Part shown: in pieces, positions 1 through 5,024 of the stretch
How the letters are laid out: the number at the start of each line of letters is the position of its first letter
How positions within the stretch are numbered: position 1 is the first letter of the stretch
From: CAZAYB01 sp964489215
GTDB taxonomy: Bacteria; Planctomycetota; Phycisphaerae; Sedimentisphaerales; Anaerohalosphaeraceae
DNA length: 7,929 nt
NCBI GenBank assembly: GCA_964489215.1
Contig: CAZAYB010000141.1
Span: 1-7,929, forward strand
Direction of reading: 5' to 3'
The notes under the pieces: generated by a model
What the model was told of the DNA's origin: nothing
The model's input: the letters and a program-made list of their open reading frames with translations, nothing else
The model's database searches: none
Position numbers and translations under genes: made by a program

Positions 1-31
1 CCCCTTTAGTTATGTGACCCCTTTAGTTATG
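1..31. repeat. Short tandem direct repeat at the window edge, two copies of a 14-base unit
   Basis: The unit CCCCTTTAGTTATG occurs at 1-14 and again at 18-31, separated by TGA, giving a 17-base period. The first copy begins at base 1, so the array may extend to the left outside the window. The repeat lies directly against the point where the neighbouring Rhs-like reading frame loses its expected continuation. This suggests a recombination or insertion boundary, possibly the end of a small mobile or dispersed element. No transposase is visible here, so the nature of the element is unknown. Confidence 0.6.
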
Positions 32-32
32 C

Positions 33-251
33 TTAGCCGGTGTGGTTATATGGATCAACAAGGTAATCAGTGGCCGTCCCGCCTGAAATATCAGCATTAA
101 CACGGATGCCGGATGGATTGTATTCGTAATCGACTGTATTACCACTTTCGACGGATGCCTGTATCATCCGGTTGCGGTAATCATAGACAAAGGCCTGATT
201 AGCATCATCGTCCTTGGCAGCCGATAGAATACACTGAGTAACTATAAGCAT
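33..251 (-). pseudogene. Rhs/YD-repeat protein fragment, truncated at both ends
   Basis: Reading on the minus strand gives 72 codons. From about residue 20 they match the YD-repeat pattern of Rhs/wall-associated proteins: YDYRNRMIQASVESGNTVDY, then YEYNPSGIRV, and the family-typical YLVDPYNHTG just before the stop. In intact Rhs core proteins this last motif is followed by a continuing core (usually YAQV-like) and a toxin tip. Here a TAA follows immediately, next to the 14-base tandem repeat. Upstream, the frame is closed by a TAA at 261-263 only a few codons before the first ATG, and the first dozen residues do not look like Rhs. Intact family members have many hundreds to thousands of residues, so this is a remnant. 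I see no ribosome binding site for it and doubt that it is expressed. Intact Rhs proteins are large surface or secreted, often toxin-carrying, polymers. Confidence 0.7.
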
Positions 252-345
252 TATATGAAATTAGCAAAGAGCAAATAAAGTGCTGAACAGGATTGGGCCA
301 GTTGCTTTAATTCTGATAATTTTTGTGATTTTACAAAATTCTAAC

Positions 346-373
346 TTGCTATTTTTACAAACTTGAATATAAG
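346..373 (+). promoter_or_regulatory. Candidate promoter for the PEP-CTERM gene
   Basis: TTGCTA at 346-351 (4 of 6 matches to the sigma-70 -35 box) is followed 16 bases later by TATAAG at 368-373 (5 of 6 matches to -10). Transcription would start near 380, leaving a leader of about 56 bases before the ATG at 436. A 5-base inverted repeat, AACTT-GAATAT-AAGTT (360-375), overlaps the -10 and could be an operator. The rest of the gap 252-435 is AT-rich, and I recognise nothing else in it. Planctomycete promoters are poorly characterised, so this is tentative. Confidence 0.35.
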
Positions 374-421
374 TTAAGTAGCAGCAAACATCGGTTTTGC
401 GAAAAAGCTCATTTCTAATTT

Positions 422-430
422 AAGGAGAGG
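422..430 (+). promoter_or_regulatory. Strong Shine-Dalgarno site that fixes the PEP-CTERM start at 436
   Basis: AAGGAGAGG lies five bases upstream of the ATG at 436-438. This is the best ribosome binding site in the window. It argues that translation starts at 436, in the frame encoding a signal-peptide start (MKKTACLLIV), and not at the GTG at 467 that opens the long downstream frame. Confidence 0.7.
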
Positions 431-435
431 AAAAA

Positions 436-1090
436 ATGAAAAAGACCGCTTGTTTACTTATCGTGTGTGTGTATCTTTGTCTCAGCCGCTATTTCCACGC
501 CGGTCTCGGTTTTTACCGAAAACGACCCCATTCAGGACGACTGGTCCGCTAACGGATGGGTAGACGAACTTGGCAACAAACCTGCTTTTCCGGATGATGA
601 ATGGATTACCTCTGAGGAGGTTACGTGGACAGGGCATATACCCTGTGAGACGGACTTTACCGGTTATTTTAACTTAATGAAGCAGGTGCGCATTACTAAC
701 GAGACGGATAAGTCATTTGTCAATTTGGTTTATGTCGCTGATGAATTAACTTGCCTGACCAACATCGATGAAAAGATGGGGCAGGCCGGCAGCAGCAGTA
801 CTTGCGGGGCCTTTCTTATTGATGCGGTCGGCGAAAATACACCTCTGGTTTCTGAAAGCTTCAGCTCCAATGGCATTTTCGAACCCGGCGAGTCATGGGA
901 ATTTGTCATCCAGGAATACAAATGGGAAGGTTTGGCCCTTCTCGGACCGGAGTTGTTCGGCTCACAAGGAATTGCCGGAATGAGCTATGACGATATCGTC
1001 TCCACCGGCAGTATCATCGTTATTCCTGAGCCGGCAACGCTTTCACTACTGGCCTTAGGCAGTTTGGCAATGCTGAGAAAACGAAGATAA
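436..1090 (+). CDS. Secreted PEP-CTERM sorting-domain protein, interrupted by a frameshift in its signal peptide
   Basis: The long frame runs from a GTG at 467 to TAA at 1088-1090 (207 codons). The true start is almost certainly the ATG at 436 behind a strong ribosome binding site, which lies in a different frame. One extra GT in the (GT)5 run at 463-472 would join them into a 218-residue protein. In that repaired numbering there is a signal peptide (K2-K3, hydrophobic 5-16, likely cleavage near A18-A19), then an acidic, Trp- and Cys-containing exported domain of unknown function with phrases usual in PEP-CTERM proteins (NGIFEPGESWEF). At the C-terminus is the sorting signal: IPEP at 197-200, a hydrophobic stretch to about 214, and basic RKRR. 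In the family this tail is recognised by an exosortase (EpsH/XrtA type), which sorts the protein to the envelope or exopolysaccharide matrix. No exosortase is in the window. As read, the ATG frame ends at 550-552 after 38 residues. A sequencing error, a real mutation or repeat slippage could all explain this. Confidence 0.8.
463..472 (+). repeat. (GT)5 dinucleotide run at the frameshift point
   Basis: Five GT units lie between the codons of the signal-peptide start and those of the mature PEP-CTERM protein. The upstream ATG frame and the downstream long frame differ by exactly the amount that adding one GT (or deleting one base) would correct. With six units the junction would read through as an uninterrupted hydrophobic signal-peptide core. 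Confidence 0.75.
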
Positions 1091-1204
1091 GTAAAATAGC
1101 AGCTGAAGGAGAAAACTCTCTAAAACAGCTGTCTTATAAGAACCTGAAAGGGTTAAAAGAACATAAATTATTGAGTGAGGTAATATACAAAGTTAACTTA
1201 AATA

Positions 1205-1259
1205 CAGGGCAGTTCTATAAATTCATTTTGGCAGACAAGCAATTATCAGAGCTGTCCTG
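1205..1259 (+). terminator. Possible stem-loop at the 3' end of the PEP-CTERM transcript
   Basis: CAGGGCAGTTC (1205-1215) pairs with GAGCTGTCCTG (1249-1259) over 11 positions. Two are G-U pairs that only work in RNA made from the + strand, so the structure fits the PEP-CTERM transcript better than the opposite one. The loop is long (33 bases) and no good U-tract follows, so it is not a standard intrinsic terminator. A second small pairing (CAGCTG at 1102-1107 with a copy near 1128) lies closer to the stop codon. The gap 1091-1261 contains no gene that I can support. Confidence 0.25.
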
Positions 1260-1261
1260 AC

Positions 1262-2263
1262 TTATTTGTGGTTATTAAAGTATATTGACGGGGATTTTCT
1301 TGTCTGCCAGTTTGTTTGTTCGAAGATGTATCTGCATTTTTGTATTGTAGTTCCTCTTGCGTTTTCAGTTTTAGAGTTTGTGTCTCTTGGGTTTGGTCCA
1401 GCTTCTGCCCAGAAGAGGTTTGCTCCAGCGAGGGCTCCGATTGTGCATGGTTCGTGAGTACAGTTTCCAATTACGGTTCTGTCAGTAGCTATTCTTGTAA
1501 CGGCAACGATTTGTGCCATTCTCAGTTCGGAGATCATTTTGAATTTTTCGAGAGGTCCTTTTGGAATGTCAATTCTTCTTGCGGCTCCTGAGAAGGCAGG
1601 TTTTATCGATGAGCAGAAGAGTATCAGGTCTGCGATTTCCTGGTTAGTGTGTTCGGGGCCTACGGGTTCAACGCATGTTCCTACGGCGAGGCCAGCGTTT
1701 TTGAAGTTTTTTATGCTGTCGATTCTTTTTTGAGGGTCGATGTCTGTGTCTTTTCCTTCTCTTAATCTAAGGGCGTGGTATACTCCGGTGAGTCCTGTTT
1801 TTTTTAGTTCCTTTGCCTGGTCGGGTGAGCAGTCTCCAGCGTTTGCGATCAGTATTGTTTTTTGTTTGAGGTTCTGTTTTATCTGTGCGATTATTTTGAG
1901 GGTTTTTTTGAAGGGGTAGTTGGCGGTTGCCATAATGTATATTGCGTTTGCGTTTGATTTTTCGAAGTTTTTTGCCATTTCGACGGCTTGTTCGGCGGTG
2001 AGTTCGGATTTTTTGGTGAATATTTTGTTATTTGCTGAGAAAGAGCAGAATTTGCAGTTACATTTGCATGGAGCGAGGTTCAGGGAGAATTGGGCGTGTG
2101 TTTCAGCTTTTGCTTTTGAGAGGGATTTTGAGATTCTAAGGGCTTCAGCGAACAGCTGGAGTGTTTGAGTTGAATCGGGCGGGTATGAGAGCATTTGCAT
2201 TATCTGTTCTTTTGTGAATGCTTCGTTGTTTTTGGATTTTTTTATAAGGTCGGCTGGCTGCAT
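1262..2263 (-). CDS. Radical SAM enzyme of the biotin-synthase-like family, function unknown
   Basis: This is a 333-residue protein, about the usual length for BioB/HydE/PylB-type enzymes. The CX3CX2C iron-sulfur motif is at C66-C70-C73 (PCKCNCKFCSF, with an additional C68). It would bind the [4Fe-4S] cluster that cleaves S-adenosylmethionine to a 5'-deoxyadenosyl radical. The TIM-barrel core follows the BioB pattern: a YHALRLREGKDTD stretch at 162-174, then QKRIDSIKNFKNAGL and a VGPEHTNQEIADL segment. The C-terminal part (SELRMAQIVAVTRI, then GALAGANLFWAEAGPNPRD) resembles the BATS region. By hand alignment it lacks counterparts of E. coli BioB C97, C128 and R260, which hold the sulfur-donating [2Fe-2S] cluster, so I do not call it biotin synthase. 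A distinctive NCTHEPC (267-273) is present. The start is supported by AAAGGGG just upstream on the minus strand. It is convergent with the PEP-CTERM gene and divergent from the kinase operon, with no pathway neighbours. Confidence is high for the superfamily and low for the substrate. Confidence 0.88.
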   Translation of the reverse strand: MQPADLIKKSKNNEAFTKEQIMQMLSYPPDSTQTLQLFAEALRISKSLSKAKAETHAQFSLNLAPCKCNCKFCSFSANNKIFTKKSELTAEQAVEMAKNFEKSNANAIYIMATANYPFKKTLKIIAQIKQNLKQKTILIANAGDCSPDQAKELKKTGLTGVYHALRLREGKDTDIDPQKRIDSIKNFKNAGLAVGTCVEPVGPEHTNQEIADLILFCSSIKPAFSGAARRIDIPKGPLEKFKMISELRMAQIVAVTRIATDRTVIGNCTHEPCTIGALAGANLFWAEAGPNPRDTNSKTENARGTTIQKCRYIFEQTNWQTRKSPSIYFNNHK

Positions 2264-2336
2264 TTTTCCCCTTTCTTATTAATTGTTTCAGAGGTGAGCT
2301 TTTATCGGCCCCCTTTTTGAGCATGTTCTCTGATTT

Positions 2337-2365
2337 ATATTATCAGGATTTTTTTATTTTTGCAA
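2337..2365 (-). promoter_or_regulatory. Candidate promoter for the radical SAM gene
   Basis: On the minus strand TTGCAA (2360-2365) is followed after 17 bases by TAATAT (2337-2342). An alternative -10, GATAAT, lies two bases nearer. The A-rich spacer is typical of a bent promoter. Transcription would start near 2330, giving a leader of about 66 bases. The leader can form a short stem (TCAGAG at 2288-2293 against CTCTGA at 2328-2333), but I recognise no riboswitch class. Confidence 0.35.
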
Positions 2366-2434
2366 GTTATTAGGGTGGAGGGCTTGAGAATGTGTAAATG
2401 CAGTTAAAAGCGGTTTTTATGTTTTTAGCTGGGG

Positions 2435-2451
2435 TTAACCGTGCAGGTTAA
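2435..2451. promoter_or_regulatory. Candidate operator: inverted repeat TTAACC-GTGCA-GGTTAA
   Basis: Perfect 6-base half sites flank a 5-base spacer in the divergent intergenic region, 27 bases upstream of the candidate -35 box of the kinase operon. Symmetry of this size fits a dimeric DNA-binding regulator. No such regulator is identified, apart from the OmpR-type protein further downstream, whose family more often binds direct repeats. Confidence 0.25.
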
Positions 2452-2478
2452 AGCGCCGATAAAGTAATATCAGAATTT

Positions 2479-2506
2479 TTGTCAGCAGTTGTCCGAACCT
2501 TATAAA
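2479..2506 (+). promoter_or_regulatory. Candidate promoter for the PAS kinase / HDOD / hybrid kinase operon
   Basis: TTGTCA (2479-2484, one mismatch to TTGACA) and TATAAA (2501-2506, one mismatch to TATAAT) are separated by 16 bases. This is the best sigma-70-like pair in the window. Transcription would start near 2513, leaving about 24 bases of leader that include an AAAGGG ribosome binding site before the ATG at 2537. Confidence 0.5.
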
Positions 2507-2536
2507 TGAGCCTTAGTACGCGTTAAAGGGCTAAAA

Positions 2537-3805
2537 ATGAGAATACAAGGTGAGAGTAACCAGTCAGCAAAGCGGTTTGATTTTGAGGGCAGGGTCCTGG
2601 AAAATCTGCCGGAAGTTGTTTATTCCGGGAAGTTTACGGATTTTGTAGATTTTGTTTTTCTTAACAGGAAGTTCTCAGATCTGACGGGCTATGAACGTGA
2701 TGAGGTATTGGCTGATAAGGTGGGCTGGCATGAAATTGTTCATAAGGACGATATCAGCAGGTTAAAGGGGGTTTATAAGGATTGTGCCCGCAGCGGTAAG
2801 GGGTTTTGTGTTGAGTATCGGGTTGTCAGGAGGGATGGTGAAGTGGTGGAGGTTGTTGACCGTGGAGAGCCGATATTTGATTCAAATGCTCAGGTTATCG
2901 GAAGTGAGGGTATGATAGTTGAAGTTGGCAGGCAAAAAAGGGCTCATCGTGAGCTTGAGCGTACCCAGATGCTTCAGAGCCTTGGTAAGCTTTCAGCAGG
3001 TATTGCTCATGAGATAAATACTCCTGTTCAGTTTATAGGTGATAATATCAGGTTTTTGTTTGATTCTTTCGGTCAGGTTTTACTTCTTTTTGAGATGTAC
3101 CGTAATATGAAGATGGAGTATGAGAGAGCCGGCATGATAACAGATAAGCGTCTTGGGGTTATCGATACAGCAGAGGGTGAGGCAGATATAGGCTTTTTGC
3201 TTGAGGAGATACCCAAGGCAATCGATGAGAGCTTTGAGGGAATCCGGAGGGTGTCTGATATTGTTTCAGCGATGCGTGATTTTTCTCATATAGATGAACG
3301 TCGTTTTGGCAGTGTTGATATGAATAAGCTGATTAAAAACGCAGTTGTTATCTGTCGAAACGAGGTGAAGTATGTGGCTGATGTTGAGATGGAGCTCGAT
3401 GATAAGCTGGGTACTGTGATTTGCTGTATGGATGATATGAACCAGGTTTTTTTGAATCTTATAGTAAACGCAGCTCACAGTATCGAGGAGAAGATTGGAG
3501 AAACCGGCGGCAGTCGCGGCAAGATAAAAGTAAAGACTTTTAAGGATGGTGATTTTGCGGAGATATTAATATCCGACAGCGGTAAAGGTATATCCGAAGA
3601 AGTTCGTGAGAGGATGTTTGAGCCTTTCTTTACGACTAAAGAGCCTGGCAAGGGTACAGGTCAGGGTTTAAGTATAGTTTGGTCTAAGGTTGTTGACAAG
3701 CACGGAGGTACTGTAGAAGTAGACAGTGAGGTTGGCAAGGGCAGTACTTTTAAGGTTCGATTGCCTATATACGGTAACCAGGAATATGATGGAACAAGAA
3801 GATAG
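2537..3805 (+). CDS. PAS-domain sensor histidine kinase (HEINTP subgroup)
   Basis: This 422-residue protein has no obvious membrane segment and is probably cytoplasmic. A PAS sensor domain with PAC tail spans about 18-133 (FSDLTGYERDEVL, then EYRVVRRDGEVVEVVDRGEP). A short helical linker leads to the dimerization helix with the phosphoacceptor H158 in GIAHEINTPVQFIGDN. The ATPase domain has its N box at N307-N311 (NLIVNAAHSI), G1 at 347-352 (DSGKGI), F box FEPFF at 361-365 and G2 GTGQGLSI at 373-380, so all catalytic boxes are intact. H158 and the N box are about 149 residues apart, wider than in common kinases. The extra helical segment (roughly 172-235, including FLLEEIPKAIDES) is characteristic of this HEINTP subgroup. 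AAAGGG upstream supports the ATG. The stop overlaps the start of the next gene by 17-20 bases, so the HDOD response regulator is the likely phosphotransfer partner. The signal sensed is unknown; no heme or flavin ligand residue is evident. Confidence 0.92.
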   Translation: MRIQGESNQSAKRFDFEGRVLENLPEVVYSGKFTDFVDFVFLNRKFSDLTGYERDEVLADKVGWHEIVHKDDISRLKGVYKDCARSGKGFCVEYRVVRRDGEVVEVVDRGEPIFDSNAQVIGSEGMIVEVGRQKRAHRELERTQMLQSLGKLSAGIAHEINTPVQFIGDNIRFLFDSFGQVLLLFEMYRNMKMEYERAGMITDKRLGVIDTAEGEADIGFLLEEIPKAIDESFEGIRRVSDIVSAMRDFSHIDERRFGSVDMNKLIKNAVVICRNEVKYVADVEMELDDKLGTVICCMDDMNQVFLNLIVNAAHSIEEKIGETGGSRGKIKVKTFKDGDFAEILISDSGKGISEEVRERMFEPFFTTKEPGKGTGQGLSIVWSKVVDKHGGTVEVDSEVGKGSTFKVRLPIYGNQEYDGTRR

Positions 3806-5024
3806 AAAACGCATACTTTTTGTGGATGATGACCGCAATGTACTGGATGGTTTAAGGCGTATGCTTTATAACATGCGGGATGTGTGGAAGATGGAGTTTG
3901 TTACGAAGGGTCTGGATGCATTAAAGGCGATGAAGGGTGAGCATTATGATGTTATCGTCTGCGATATGAAGATGCCTGGTATGGATGGAGTTAAGCTTTT
4001 GGAAAAGGTTCAAAAGCGCAGTCCCGATACGATTCGTTTTATGCTGACGGGCTGTTCAGATCAGCCGATGCGTAATAAGGCAATTCGCTGTGTTCATCAG
4101 TTCGTTACCAAGCCTTGTCAGGCAGATGTATTGAGCAATATGATATCTCGTGCATTTTCGCTTCATGAGCGAATCAAGTCTGAGGGTCCTTCGGGAGTTA
4201 TAAGCAGTCTTAAGTCCTTGCCGGTAATGCCTAAGGCTTATCAGAAGGTTATCGATGCTTTTAATGATCCTTATTGCAGTCCGCGGACGATAGGCAGGAT
4301 GATATCGAGTGATATCGGGTTGTCAGCTAAGATTCTTCAGGTTGCCAATTCAGGTTTTCAGGGAGGTGCGGTTAAGATAGTTGATCCTGTAAGGGCAGTT
4401 GTTCATCTTGGTCTTAAGGCAGTTGAGGCATTGGTTTTGACGAGCGGTATATTTTCTAAGCTTTCAGAGTCTCTTGTAGAGCGGTTTTTTGCTGAGGGTC
4501 TTCAGCAGCATTGTGCGAGGGTTGGTATGTATTCCCGTATGATATGCGAGTCTTTTAAGATGTGTGAGGAAGATCTTGAGACAGCGACTATGGCAGGTAT
4601 TCTTCATGATACGGGCAAGATGGTATTGATAGCCCAGTTTCCCGATGAGTATTTTGAGGTTATAGAGAAGTCCAGGAAGGAGGGTTTAAGTCTTTTTGAG
4701 GTTGAGCGAGAGAGTCTTGGTGTTACACATTGTGAGCTTGGGGGGAGTCTTCTTGAGCTTTGGGGTCTTCCTAACAATATAATTGAGTGTGCGACTTATC
4801 ATCAGGAGATAGACAAGAGTTTTTGTGACGGAGCGGTGAGTATAAACGGAGCTGTTTATCTTGCGAATTTACTTGATCATGAGATGCTTTGTTCACTTGG
4901 CGGCGGTTATTTACCTGCTGAGGATGAGGATAAGCTTAAGCGTTATAATCTGTATGAACTTTGGGACCGTTGGAAAAGGAAAACAGTTCCTGTTGAATAT
5001 TGTGAGGTATTGAATGTCACCTGA
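3789..5024 (+). CDS. Response regulator with HDOD output domain
   Basis: The protein has 411 residues from the ATG at 3789 (412 from the adjacent in-frame ATG at 3786). I chose this start because CAGGA lies just upstream and the receiver begins within a few residues. A GTG further upstream in the same frame would add 20 residues read through the previous gene. Receiver, about 8-125: acidic D13-D14, phosphoacceptor D59 (VIVCDMKMPGMDG), T87 and K108 (FVTKPC), all intact. HDOD domain, about 137-340: LPVMPKAYQKVI, SSDIGLSAKILQVANSGF, H241, H273-D274 in GILHDTGKMVL, H314, and Y337-H338 where many relatives have HH. HDOD proteins are HD-superfamily relatives without the GYP motif. They generally act in signalling or protein interaction, and no phosphodiesterase activity can be assumed. 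There is no DNA-binding domain. It lies between two kinases and overlaps both genes, the next one by 11 bases. Confidence 0.92.
   Translation: MEQEDRKRILFVDDDRNVLDGLRRMLYNMRDVWKMEFVTKGLDALKAMKGEHYDVIVCDMKMPGMDGVKLLEKVQKRSPDTIRFMLTGCSDQPMRNKAIRCVHQFVTKPCQADVLSNMISRAFSLHERIKSEGPSGVISSLKSLPVMPKAYQKVIDAFNDPYCSPRTIGRMISSDIGLSAKILQVANSGFQGGAVKIVDPVRAVVHLGLKAVEALVLTSGIFSKLSESLVERFFAEGLQQHCARVGMYSRMICESFKMCEEDLETATMAGILHDTGKMVLIAQFPDEYFEVIEKSRKEGLSLFEVERESLGVTHCELGGSLLELWGLPNNIIECATYHQEIDKSFCDGAVSINGAVYLANLLDHEMLCSLGGGYLPAEDEDKLKRYNLYELWDRWKRKTVPVEYCEVLNVT

Noticed and set aside
1..31. CRISPR array
   Set aside because: The two 14-base copies are separated by only three bases, with no spacers and no cas genes.
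730..921. Minus-strand open frame of 63 codons inside the PEP-CTERM gene
   Set aside because: It is antisense to a frame with a recognisable family signature and shows no known motif or ribosome binding site.
1266..2168. Several plus-strand and one minus-strand open frames overlapping the radical SAM gene
   Set aside because: They are Phe/Ser/Cys-rich shadow translations of a coding region whose product has a clear radical SAM motif.
1262..2263. Naming the radical SAM gene bioB
   Set aside because: The residues of the BioB sulfur-donor cluster appear to be missing, and no other biotin genes are nearby.
2264..2336. Riboswitch in the leader of the radical SAM gene
   Set aside because: Only a 6-base stem could be found. 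No conserved core of a known riboswitch class was recognised.
3726..3788. GTG start at 3726 for the HDOD response regulator
   Set aside because: It would add 20 residues read inside the kinase's ATPase domain that match no receiver family. The ATGs at 3786/3789 have a ribosome binding site and the expected N-terminus.
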